From assembly GCA_027605045.1 (NCBI GenBank), contig JAQFWX010000020.1, positions 186,001 to 250,000 of the forward strand: 64,000 nt of DNA. Direction: 5' to 3'. The translations under genes were made by a program, and so were the position numbers. The notes beneath the pieces were generated by a model. It was not told where the DNA came from. It saw only the letters and a list, made by a program, of their open reading frames with translations, and searched no databases. Positions 23,141 to 34,170 of this stretch are shown one piece after another. Positions within the stretch are counted from its first letter, which is position 1. Each line of letters starts with the position of its first letter. Source of the DNA: Phallus indusiatus. Taxonomy: Eukaryota > Basidiomycota > Agaricomycetes > Phallales > Phallaceae.

Positions 23141-23499
23141 TGCCAGAACAACTGGTCCAGATCCCGGCAGTGCAGCTACTGCTACTCAGGTGCAGGCGCA
23201 AATGCCGGTGTCATTGTTAACTACTCCATCCCCACGTCAATCGAGTACGAGTCAGAATTCGAATCTGAATCTGAACTACCGTGCTTCAGTGGGTCCTAAA
23301 ATTAATTAGTTTTCTTTTTTGAAAAAATCACAACTAATTATAATTATAGCTGCCTCGCGGTCCTCAGAGATGGCATATTGATAGTGGCATTCGCGTGGGT
23401 GAAGGGGCTCTATTACTGTACAAACGTGACGGTGAAGCAAATTTGGAGTGGTCAGTACGGTCGAAAGACAGATTTCCACCTGTGTATACCCGAAATTAA
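23141..23499 (+). pseudogene. 3' part of a TMP gene (right arm)
   Basis: Codons from ARTTGPDPGSAATATQ to NYRAS (23141-23288), intron 23289-23349, last exon 23350-23499 ending FPPVYTRN. Identical to the 3' part of the gene at 11248-12553. Ectodomain and helix are absent. It is in frame with the ORF on its left (22728-23140), so a chimeric protein is possible. Confidence 0.8.
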
Positions 23500-23559
23500 A
23501 CTATACCACATATGTCCATGAGCGTATGTCACCTATCTCTCCCTCTTAGAAAACGGTCA

Positions 23560-24087
23560 GAGTCACGACATGCAGTTGACTACTCACATAATAGCTTCAG
23601 AGGATTGGCACTGCTACAGCTGATGGAACATTTCGTAATTTCGTATATATTGATATAGTCCCGGATATCTCAACCTCAACTTGATTAGGACTTCCCGAGT
23701 TACACTTGTGGCTTCAAAAATCCCAATTCCTATGCTTCCAAAACTCAGAAATGCTTTGGATTTGGCCTCACTGGCGGTGCCCCGCGAGCTTATGAAATTC
23801 ATAAGAGAACAAAGGAACACGAGTCGGAGGCTGAAAGTGATGTGGGACACGTATGCGTGCTTATACCAAGTCCATCCTTTTCTTTCACCTTGTCGTCGTC
23901 GTACGATTTTTCTACTTGGTGTAGGATGCGAAAGTGAAGTCTGGAGTTTTTGAACGTGTTAAAGAAGATGTCAAGAAATAATACGCAATCCATGAGTGTA
24001 CGTTTTTGAAAGTCGTAACGCCTTTTTTTGCCATTTCATCGTTTTTTTTAGGTTGATGGTTGCAAAATGCTCACGAGATACAGACCA
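23560..24087 (+). pseudogene. RING remnant (right arm)
   Basis: Keeps TYACLYQ before the first intron, a stretch like FERVKEDV, and the position of the second intron. The CVIC pair is deleted and the C-x-H-x2-C group has shrunk to a single Cys after LMV. Non-functional. It follows the TMP tail as in other units. Confidence 0.65.
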
Positions 24088-25021
24088 TTTGACGTCTGTG
24101 GTTTCTCCCTAAATTTTGTGGTCCACCGACTATCATTTGATTTCGATCAATAACGAACTATATCACACGCAAACCTTTAGTATTCAACGGTTGACTTATT
24201 TGAGTCTGAATGTTCTTTGTTCAGCCGGCGAATTGAAAGCTCATATCAGAATCGGGGTCCAGCTCAGGTACCGTGTATGAATCAGTATGATTCACATCCA
24301 GCCAATATACGGTGCCAGCGAACAAGCTAATTCTTTCCTCCATTCCTCTGCTAAACGTCGCGTTTAATGATACATAGCCGTTATAGATCAACCAGCGCTA
24401 CAATTCGGTACATGTGATGCATGATTGGCCCATTGACACGCGAATTCATTGAATGGCCCTTATCACGAACCTCTCAACCCCGGCGGAAACTCATTTTTTT
24501 CATGATCAGGCTGAAACCATCAGCCATATCCGCTGGTGTTGCTCGCGCGCCTTTTCCTTTCATTTTTATTTGCTTCTTTTCGAGAAGTCCCCATCACATG
24601 GCATCTCAATGCGAGGAAGATGCGCGTACTCTCCCTTTTTTTCAATTGGTCTGTTCCGTCTTCAACAAAATTGCATCAACAACATTTATCACCTATTTAC
24701 CATCTAACCCAATGATAGAACACGTAGCCTGAGACAAAACCTCACAAAAGCAATTTAATCTTCCTACGAATTGAGATCCCGTCGAACGTAGTTACATACT
24801 ACTACTACCTTTTCAATCAACATTTCCCCTTTTTCTTTCGTTCTCTCCTTCCAGTATTGTTACCTGAATTAATTTTTTTTTACATCAACGCGTTCAAGTA
24901 AGATGATAATCGTGATGGCCGCTTCATCTCTTTCGTTTATATAGTCATTCACTCTGTTTTTCCCTTCAGGCTCCTACGCTGTCTACATTGTCTATTTATC
25001 TCTCTTTCTTTCGCTCTCGAT
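24088..25021 (+). promoter_or_regulatory. Upstream region of the broken TMP gene (right arm)
   Basis: Non-coding. It ends with the C/T-rich leader (CTCCTACGCTGTCTACATTG, then TTTCGCTCTCGAT before ATG). The distal half follows 44900-45450 with changes. Confidence 0.5.
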
Positions 25022-26525
25022 ATGTCTTCCACTCTTATAGATCCTGTGCTCGTGGATAGTCACAATCAACTTGACAATTCGATCTTACAGGTCCCTAGTT
25101 CAAGTACAGGTCCGATCCCCTTCACGCCGATACCTACATTCTTCGGTCTCAGACTCCCTGTGTCGCTCACCACATCAGGAGGCGAAACCTTTTGATACGC
25201 GCGCCTCAGGAGCGAACAGGGAAGATAAGGGAATCAGCGGATGTGTGCTCAGAGGGAGAAATAGGAGGGAAACATTGTTGTTGTATTTTGTAAGATAAGA
25301 GAAAGGTTTTATATACATTATTTGTGTGATTTCCAGGAATATGGAATGGTGCTAAAATGTAATCTAAAGAGAATGGAAAATGTGAAAAAGCCAGAAAAGT
25401 TTTATGTGAAAAGTACAAAGTAACTAAAATTTGCAAAATATTGACGGACCGGCGCATATACCGAGCGCTGACTAATCTCCGCATAGCCTGTTTGCGTACG
25501 CAACACTTTACCGTATCATTGATCCCCAATACTACATCCTCAATCCAAGTTCTGCCAACAGATGTCACCCCTCCACCCAGCGGCGCCTCCTCCAACTTCA
25601 ACGCCTTTCACAGTGACAAGTTCCGGTTCCAGCATCTCAGATAGTACTACCATCGCGCTGAATGATTTTGTGTCGACTAGTTCTGGGTTGTCAATAGCCG
25701 TTTCCCGCAATACTGAGGGGAAAGTTGAGGCGACTAGTAGTGGTAGTACGGCGGCTGTTGGTAGCACTACATTGAAACCAAGTAGTAGTACTGTTGATAA
25801 CACTGCATCGGACTCACACAACATCGATGATCATCAAATTCTCGGGATGATAATCGGCGTCGTCATTGGCATCGTCGTCGCTATTCTCGTTCTTACTGGG
25901 GGTATTCTCTTCCTTTTCAAACAACGTAGACGTCGACTACGGCAGAGACGACGTGGCACTCAGGCTACCAGTGGATTAGGGGTGCAATCATCCGACCGGG
26001 GCAGCGATGAGTCCTCGGAGGGAGTCATCCAAACTAATGTATTATTGATGACACAAGCTGACACGACGCCGAATTCAATTTCAGATTCTGAAACGATTGC
26101 CAGTGGTATCCCAAGCTCAAATCAGAATCTGTTGTTGCACGATACTCCTCTGGCAGTCCGAGTACCACGACTATTAACAACAGAAGATTCAGAATTCAAA
26201 TCCACTGCCAAAGTGACCGTTCCCGGTCCCGGAGGTGAAGCTACTACTCAAATACGAATGCACTGAATGCCATTCTTAAATCAATGGAGTCCGAGTCCGA
26301 GTTCGAACTTCAATGCAACAGTGGGTCCCGGGGATAAACAAAAAGCCAGACTAACACTTTTGATTATAGCTACCTCACCGTGGCCTGGAGAGATGGCATA
26401 TAGATAGTGGCATTCGAATGGGTACGGGAACCTCATTATTATACGAATATTATGAAGATGGTGCAAATTCCGAGTGGTCGGTTCGGTCGAAAGATAGATT
26501 TCCACCTGTGTATACTCAAAATTAA
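25022..26525 (+). pseudogene. TMP membrane protein, broken (right arm)
   Basis: ATG at 25022 (MSSTLIDPVLVDSHNQ). The frame closes with TGA at the border of the inserted repeat (25187-25504) and resumes beyond it as VLPTDVTPP and a Ser/Thr-rich stretch. Helix ILGMIIGVVIGIVVAILVL is followed by KQRRRRLRQRRR. The tail has SDSHNIDDHQ before the helix and PGGEATTQIR after it, then an in-frame TGA about 25 codons before the exon end. Intron 26321-26369; last exon 26370-26525 has WHIDSGIRMGTGTSLLYEYY and ends PPVYTQN. Two stops and an insertion make it a pseudogene. Confidence 0.75.
25187..25504 (-). repeat. Dispersed repeat of about 310 bases (right arm copy)
   Basis: Mirror of 9243-9560. See that entry for the ends. 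It carries TATATA near its centre and splits the TMP ectodomain. Confidence 0.5.
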
Positions 26526-27139
26526 AAAGCACTCAATAAGCCGGTATTTGCGTACCACTGTGTGCGGGGTATATAGTTTAAGTATGTCAGTTACAATGGA
26601 CAGTAAGGTCACCCACTCAACGAGTTTCAAACCATCGACGGGACATTTCCATAATTTCGTACATATCGACAGTCCTGGACATCTCAATCTCAATCTGACT
26701 AGTACTTCCTGAGCTGCACATGTGAATTCAACAATTCCAATGCCCAACGCCCAACACTCAGAAATGCTCTGGATTTGACTTCACTGGCGGTGCCTAAGTG
26801 AACATTAGAAGCGAGTAGGAGAATTAGACCTACCAATTAGATGTCAGTCTCAGTTCTACGACCTCTCTCTCGTTCCAATATCACTGCTATTACATCACAC
26901 CTGTCAGAGTCTGAGTCCGTCTGAGTCATTCCGAGTCACGCCGCCACGCGTACACCAAAAGGACTATCATCAAGGACTTGTGACGTGTGCACGTAGGAGC
27001 ACAAGCTACGACTCGGATTCAAAACCGGATGAAGAAGGAAGTAGTCTGCAGTAGTCTAAAAAACTCGAACATCATGAAGGAGATACCGAGTCTGATCATG
27101 AGTGTCTGATGATGTCGCCATGCATCAATACCAGAACAA

Positions 27140-28774
27140 GTGCCTAACGACGCCGACCAACTGATGGATGATGATGCTGAAGAAGCTCATCGTGAGCTTA
27201 CGGTAAAAGAAAGAGAGAGCGGGTTGGAGGCTGAATTGAGAGAGATGCGGGAGCCAGCAGGACACGTATGCGCGCTTATACCAGGTTTGTCTTCCTTCCC
27301 ACCTTGTCGTCGTCCGTCGTACGATCTTTCTTATATGCGAAGTTGAAATCTGAGGCACTCGAACGTGTTAAAGAGAATATTCAATGTGTTATTTGTCAAG
27401 AAGTAATCCGCAATCCACAAGTGTACGTTCTTAAAGTCATGAGTGCATCGTTTTTCTCAGGCTGATCGGTTTTTTTTTCAGGTTGACGGAATGCGGACAT
27501 TCGTGCTGTTACAAGTGTTTACGAGGATGGTGGACTCAACCACGGAGAAATCATCTTTTGGCAGTGGATGAGCGGTCTATTTCGACGGATACTGAATCTG
27601 AAGTAAGGGTCTCAACGGGTAATGGGTATTGCGGGTAATACCCTCGGATACCCATACCCCCACCCGTGGATATTGCTACCCGTGGGTACAGGTACCCGGC
27701 GCTTATTTACCCGTAAGGGTATGACTCTGAAAATGTGCAATTTTAAGGGTACCTGTTTGTATATACACAATAATTATATAGTAAACTAAGCCAAACCCGC
27801 GGGTAATACCCGTACCCGCACAGGTACCCGCATAAGGGTACCCGGCGCTTAAAATATCCGTTCGGGTATGGTATGAGATCTGTGACTGTCAATACCCGCG
27901 GATAGGGTACCCATATCCGAGTGCCATACCCGTTGAGATCCTTAATCTGAAGACGCAGCACCAACAGCACCAGCACCGGCCCCAACAGCAGCCGAAGCAC
28001 CAACACCAGTAGCAGTAGCAGGTCCATCCACCACACAGTCTGCACACGCCCGACATCACCTCCGTCCTGTCATCCACTACTTCAAACGCTGCCCCGAATG
28101 TCAAGCCATCATGCATCATCGACAAACACCGCACCATCTACATCAGTACCTACTACACCAGGTCCTGCCGTACCTCTCATGTCTCCTTTCAAACTCGGTG
28201 CTCAACCCGAACCATCTGCATCTGCATCAGGCCCAGGACAAACATCATTCTCTTTCTCGTCATCCTCGTCGTTGGCATCATCCTCTCAAACACCACTCAC
28301 ACTCATTCACCCACCACAACCTATTCGTTTCCTTCCAGCTGATTCTGAACATTCGCCGCATACGCCTCCAGATCGGTCAATGAATATTATTCAGTCTCTT
28401 CAACATCTTCGTCGTCAGTTTAACGATCAGCCGCGGGAGAGAGAGGCGGAGGAAGAGGGAGAAGGAGAGGGCGGATATATGGATTTCACTCTTTTTCACG
28501 CAATGTTACACGGCGATGCGTCAACGTCAACGTCAACGCCAGCTCAACCTCAGCTTCAACCTCAACCTCAAACACTGGAGCAGATCGAGGACCCGGTCCA
28601 TATCGAAGATCTTTATCCCCCAGACGCTGATGCCGACGCTGACCCCAACGTCGATGTAACCGTCAACATGGTCCCTCCTCTTCCTGCACCCGCACCTCCC
28701 GCATCATCAACCCCTCCCACCTCACAACAACACCACCAACAGCAGATAGTTATGGGATATACTGGTCAACGTTG
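27140..28774 (+). pseudogene. RING-finger protein (RING-B), best-preserved copy, MITE-interrupted
   Basis: Acidic start (DADQLMDDDAEEAHRELT) and a short coiled stretch (ERESGLEAELREMR). Intron 27285-27342; exon 27343-27422 with ERVKENIQCVICQEVIRNPQ; intron 27423-27481. Exon from 27482 has LTECGHSCCYKCLRGWW. The last zinc pair, CPECQ, comes only about 90 codons later, after an Ala/Pro-rich linker, so the zinc order is C2, C-x-H-x2-C-x2-C, long loop, C2. With the MITE and one target copy skipped, RING and CPEC are in one frame. A 10-base insertion before the first intron and a shift right after CPEC break it. The rest (28098-28774) is an open Ser/Pro/acidic tail ending VMGYTGQR. Family role: E3 ubiquitin ligase, probably nuclear or cytosolic; the usual N-terminal MAFSSLKRK is missing here. 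Confidence 0.7.
27604..27944 (+). mobile_element. 341-base hAT-type MITE, duplication ATCTGAAG
   Basis: TAAGGGTCTCAACGGGTA start, inverse of TAAGGATCTCAACGGGTA at the end. Perfect 8-base flanks ATCTGAAG at 27596-27603 and 27945-27952. Inserted in the linker of the RING gene. The inverted-repeat arm ends just at its left border. Confidence 0.92.
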
Positions 28775-29147
28775 ACCGTACATTTTTTTCTTTCTCTATT
28801 TCTCGAATTTACCTTTTCGTATGTCATATCATTATTCCTTGGTATTCTTTTTTAATTTTCTCTCTGTAGTTTATAGATCGATCACATATCCTGTATTACA
28901 AAGAATCATGTATTTTTAGCTACAAGTACTACCAGAAATCGTCAATTCAAATTGTCTTCATGGGTCAAAGAAATCTTGTTCCAGTGCTCATACATATATC
29001 ATATGCCATGCGCACGCATAACATATCTAAAACTCTAAGTCTGTTTACCGAAAAGAAAAATTTGTCAACGCCATGACTAGTAGTAATAAGATTCAAATTC
29101 TCAATCAACGCTGGACGACGCTGACATGGACACCTAAAAGGGGGAAT
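28775..29147 (+). other. Possible 3' end of a gypsy element
   Basis: Largely non-coding. Its last 60 bases read, in one frame, RWTTLTWTPKRG and contain the purine run AAAAGGGGGAA directly before TGTCATAACCC, the layout of a retrotransposon 3' end (polypurine tract then LTR). The rest of the element is not visible. Confidence 0.4.
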
Positions 29148-29565
29148 TGTCATAACCCAGACTCCAGTTACATAATTTTGTAAAAGTTTATGAAAGTATA
29201 TGGAAGAATCCCGAAATTCAGGGCATATATACACATTAACCCCTTGGTTCAAAATCAGACTAACAGTTCCGGAGGCCGTTGCCCATCAGTGCCATGGTAA
29301 AATGTTGGAAAATAACATGTGATAATCCCTTATTAGAGCATTATTTCGAAGCGTGCGGAGTCAGGAGTGATCGGAAAAGGGAGGGAACCGACGTGCGTGA
29401 GAGGGGGGGTAGAATAGAAGTATGATAAGAGTTTCAGAGAATCAAGTGGGGTTTCAAAACGAAGCACGAGTGGAGACAAATATGTCTGAGAATAAAAGGG
29501 GAATTGAGTCTTGTTGTTTCTTCCGTGTCGTTTTTAAAAATAAATTGAATACATTTAGGTGTAAC
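29148..29565 (+). mobile_element. Probable LTR remnant, third family
   Basis: Starts TGTCATAACCCAGACTCC right after a polypurine tract. Contains a typical LTR-like core (GGGAGGGAACCGACG, then TATGATAAGAG). The right end is not sharp (about GTGTAACTA) and no target duplication was found. 29566-30019 shows nothing I recognise. Confidence 0.4.
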
Positions 29566-30019
29566 TATTTTTCCGTTATTCAATACGGAACTCAAATTCC
29601 CTTTTTACCGACGGGTGTTTCAAGAAAATAGCAAAATGGGAACAAAGATTTAAGCAAATGGAGAAGGAAATAATTGGAAAACAACTATCTAAAATTTGAA
29701 TGTTGAAGATCTGAATACAAAATAAAAGAAACCTATCCCCATACTGTGATGTAGGTTTAGCATCGTCCTGAGTTATTTTACTTTCTGAACCAGACAGTCT
29801 CTGAGTCTCAACTTTCGGTGATTTTGGCTCGACGACGGCGCATACATATATCATGGTTGCGCGTTTTTGAACACTGGTGCAGAGTCGTTTTGTGTCCTCG
29901 GATTCTGCGTGTACTCCGTCCTTGCCCTCAAACAGTTCATAGATCTCGTGTCTCAGAAGTTCTGTCCTTTTCTTTCTGATGACATTATGGACGGTTGGAC
30001 CCGAAATATGTTGGGAATG

Positions 30020-30325
30020 TTGGGTGCGCGAACAGGCTACAAGGAGATTTAATAAGCGAAAACTTTATGCGCCGTTCCTTACGGCTAGGTGAATTTCGAG
30101 GTACTAATAGGCTATCTGTTCTATTTTCACCTTTTGTCTTTTGTTTCACCTTTATTTGCAATACACATGTTACCTTTCCAATCGCCTTTAGTTCCATTTT
30201 CCTGGAAAACGCATTTTATAAACTGTACATAAAAAAAACTACCTTTTCAACTACAAGAACAATAACTTTTATGCCCCTATTATGATTTCCCTCCGAGCGC
30301 ACGAACACAGTGATTCCCTAGGCCT
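30020..30325 (+). repeat. Dispersed repeat of about 310 bases
   Basis: Starts GCGCGAACAGGCTACAAGG and runs through TTTATGCGCCG, TCCATTTTCCTGG and TTTTATGCCCC to GATTTCCCTCCGAGCGC. Same family as 9243-9560 and 19940-20125. Confidence 0.5.
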
Positions 30326-31071
30326 TACTTACTCAATAAACCCATGCAATGTGAACCTAGCGCTTTGACTTATTTATAAATCAATATAAATCATTTTCGA
30401 TTTTTGCGACATTTTAAGGCTTCACTATTATTAGCTTCACTTCTCAACTTGCCTAAAAAAGAGTTTGTTGGGCATTGTAATAGCTCCAACGCCTCCAATT
30501 GATCACATTGTCCATACGGATGCTATACATGTTTTAGACAGAGATATAAGCAAGAAGTCTAAGCTCCACACCATACATGCACCATACATACATTCGGCAA
30601 TGTGCTCAAGGCGTTGAGATTTAGGTAATGGTAATGGTAAATAACATGGCCAAATCTCATATTTTGACCATCAAGTAAGGAGTTTTCCGAACGCTGCCAC
30701 CGGCGTAATAGCATAACCCGTCCCATTCTCAAGTTGCTACAACCCTCTGGTATGAATTACTAGTAGCCTCAACGTGTCACTTCGCGTTCTATTAGAATAC
30801 AGATCATCCGGCTGTAAAAATGTTTGGATTCAAATAAAACTTTCAAAGTTCTTCTCTTTGACATTCTCGGGATTTTAACAAGACCGATGTCAAAGGGCCC
30901 CAAAGATGTCATGTCTATTTTAAATCAGTTAGCCTTTAAACTTCTCTGGTTGAGTTTTTGTTGTGGTACTAACTAATCATCCTGAAAGCCTTAGACTATT
31001 AGGGATTAAAACATTAGTCGAACATTTTAGATAAAAAGGACCATATGCGCACGTCTAAACCTACACGAACA
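30326..31071. other. Intergenic region upstream of the laccase gene
   Basis: AT-rich, no ORF over 60 codons that fits the surroundings and no repeat I recognise. It presumably contains the laccase promoter; no TATA box can be singled out with confidence. Confidence 0.4.
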
Positions 31072-31158
31072 ATGTCTCCCTCTTTCTCTACGTCTAAACC
31101 TCCACAAAAAGCGCCTTCCTCTTTCTCTAAATTATTATTCATTAAAACTCTAGGAATT

Positions 31159-33890
31159 ATGAGCTTCGCTTGTCTGGGCGCATTCATTACAACTCTAGAA
31201 ATCCCGAGCTTCGCTCGTCTGAGCGAAGTAACTGGTTCTATCAGAAATTTTAACTGGGAATTGTCCAACCAAGCTCTCGCACCAGACGGCTTTCTCAGAA
31301 ATACTTCCTTGGTCAATGGCCAATACCCCGGCCCATTACTCGCTTTGAATAAAGGAGATAGGGCTTTTGTTAATGTACAAAATGCGTTGACCGAGGCTAG
31401 TATGCTCCGGAGCACGAGCATCGTGAGTAGTGCGAATTGTATTTGGAAATTATACTACGCTCATGCGAAACGTCTCGATATAGCATTGGCACGGTATCGT
31501 ATGTCGTTGAACTCCTGTTATTGTTATCGAACCCCCACGCTGAATAAATTCACTCGCAGTTTCAGCCTCGTAATGCGCAGTTCGTCAGATTACATGATTA
31601 TAATTATTCAACCCTTGTTGCATCTCTAACTTATTTTTTAAAGAGACGATGGTACGTCATTCGTTACCCAATGTCCCATAGCTCCTGGGTTAGTCCATAA
31701 TCTAATCAGATCCTTTCAAAATGAAAGACCCATCATTGTGGCTGAATTCTTGATTTGAACAGTTACTCGTACAACTATTCCATCGCACCTGGAGAGCAAA
31801 CTGGAACATATTGGTACATAGAATATGCCATAATAAGTGGATTTACAACCAATAATCAAACTATTAGGTATCATAGTCATCTGGGTACTCAATACGTCGA
31901 TGGAATTAGAGGTCCCCTGGTAATTTGTAAGTTCTGCTTCGAGGTCGTCGAACCCGTCGAACCATGTCATGGTCAAATTACTCATTTCCCCCCTCTTTAG
32001 ACGATCCCGAAGATCCTCATAAAGATCTTTACGATGTTGATGATGCATCCACGTATGAATCATTCTTACCCAAACCTTCAGCCCCAATCTGAAATTCGAG
32101 TAGGGTTATATCATTGTCAGATTGGTACCATGAGCCAGCTCTGGAATTACTAGGTAAGCTCTCTCATTACATTTACAAAATCACGCTAAATTTCCGTAAT
32201 TATGCAAAAAATATATAAAGAGCGTTGGAATAGCTCCGATAGTGTTCCTGAACCGATTCCCGACTCGGGATTAATCAATAGTGCCGGCCGTTACATCAAC
32301 GGTTCGCTTGTACCACGAACGCGAATCAACGTCCAACAGGGCAAACGATACAGGTTGAGAATCCTAGCTATTTCTGCTACTGGTAAGAATCTTTACAATT
32401 TGCATTCGACGTTGAAAAAAAACATTTTGTGATTTTTGAATAGGTATTTTCAACGTTTCGATACAGGACCATCGTATGACCATTATCGAAGTGGAAGGTA
32501 TGAAATCACGATATTGAGAGTATTGGCTTTTTTTGATCCATCTCTCCTCTTCTGCCGTTGTCGCAGGTATTTCTGTAAGGCCTTATGTCGTCGATTTTCT
32601 GCCGCTGTCTTCAGGACAGCGCTACAGCGTCATTGTAAGTATTTATAGTCATACAGCAGTTGGCGTGTAATATATACTGACAGAAATTGTATAGATAAAT
32701 GCAAACCAACCTATCGACAATTACTGTGACTTTCAGTTTTTATTCAAACGAAAAACTAACCATGCTGACGTATATGGTTTCTGTGATGTTTCAGGGTTCA
32801 GCGCTCTACTAACCGTTCGTGGATCTCCGACCTGGGACGAAAATCCCAATTGTGAGTCATCAGACAAAAAATCTACCTCTTTTTTTGAAAAAATATCTTA
32901 TTAATACCCGTGTAGTCAATGGCTCGGACGTTTTCGGTGTCATTCATTATGCCGGAGCCCCAGATAGCGAGCCAACTAGTTCTCAGATATTTGCATCGGG
33001 TCCAGTCCAATACAACGAAACAGGTCTAGTTGTGAGTTACTAGCTATATGAGTATAAATTCGTGAACGATTACATGGATAATTTCCAGCCTCTAATCGAT
33101 CCGGGCGCGCCAGGCGGTGACGCTCATGATCTTTTATTCAACCTTAGTTTCAAAAAAGGCTCAGATAACGGAAACGTCTGGGTAAAACTATAAAAACAGT
33201 ACCTTAATATCTTATACTAAAAAAAAACTCATTTTATTTTAGCTTATTAACGACATTCAATATCAGCCACCCTCAGTTCCCACTCTTTTGAAAATCCTTA
33301 CCGATCCAAAGTAAAAATTTCAATTGCTTTTTGATCTCCAACCTTAAAAAACTCTACAGCGCAACGTTTGGTAAGAACGAACACACTATCAAATTGCCTC
33401 CGAACTCAACAATCGAGGTTGCTCTTATTGGTGGAGCGGACCACCCTTTCCACTTGCAGTATGCCATACCCTATGTCTCTCAAATTTAAATTTCGAGTAA
33501 ACAATTAACATTATTCAAGCGGTCACGCATTCTCCGTTATTCAATCGGCTTCAGGTGGTGCTCCCAACTATACACACCCACCTCGTCGTGATACAGTTGT
33601 CACTGCCAGTAACAAAACTAATGACCCTGCTGTCCGAATCCGCTTCCGCACCGATAATCCAGGTCCCTGGTTCCTCCACTGCCACAACGACTGGCACTTG
33701 GGTACGAAATATATTAATTGGACAAAACACCTGGGACTAATAAATTTTCTGTTCGGCAGAGGCCGGTCTTGCAGTTGTATTTGCTGAAGATCCTGATGGC
33801 ATGTGTAGTGGTCCGCACTCGATTCGACCCGATCCAGAATGGGACGAGCTCTGTGAGATATATAACAAACTTCCCGAGTCCGAAAGATGA
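31159..33890 (+). CDS. Laccase / multicopper oxidase (541 aa, 19 exons)
   Basis: Exons 31159-31422, 31484-31498, 31560-31579, 31644-31688, 31763-31813, 31868-31926, 32001-32052, 32104-32153, 32221-32392, 32444-32497, 32567-32634, 32695-32725, 32795-32851, 32916-33031, 33089-33181, 33243-33310, 33361-33458, 33520-33701, 33760-33890; 1626 bases, phases agree. All four copper motifs are present: HWHGI, WYHSH, HPFHLHGHAF, HCHNDWHLEAGL, so all ten His and the Cys are kept. It would oxidise phenolic substrates with reduction of O2 to water, normally outside the cell. An in-frame ATG at 31072 adds 29 residues; the hydrophobic stretch LLFIKTLGIMSFACLGAFI ahead of IPSFA would then be the signal peptide. 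Exons 2 and 3 are only 15 and 20 bases. The domain 2 region after DNYW is shorter than usual. No lesion seen. Confidence 0.88.
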
Positions 33891-34170
33891 GACCTGTTCG
33901 GAAGATCATTTTTTGCAACCATGAATAAATTTCTTGTTTTGAATGGTTGAGATTATGTCGCGCTAAAGGCTGGCGCAGATTTAATTTCGGTCATCTCTGT
34001 GTATTATATTGACATTGTTAAAAAGATGTATCTAGGTTCTGTATGAATTTATATAACATCATAGCTGTGACTAGCTATTTTCTACCTGAGTAGCCATATT
34101 TCAAACACGGGTGCTTTCGAGTACTGTTGATCAAACACCTTGCAAACACCAGGAGGCAAACTGAAGCTGG
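33891..34170. other. Laccase 3' flank
   Basis: AT-rich, no ORF. It contains the presumed 3' untranslated region and polyadenylation site of the laccase; no precise signal can be assigned. Confidence 0.35.

Larger units (their letters stand above)
23141..27600 (+). repeat. Right arm of the 4.46 kb inverted repeat
   Basis: Reverse complement of 7139-11606. It starts at TGCCAGAACAACTGG, inside what is exon 1 of the 414-aa TMP gene on the left, and ends beside a complete MITE at 27604. The RING gene continues past this end, so the right side looks like the source and the left arm like the truncated product. The order is an inference. Confidence 0.93.
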
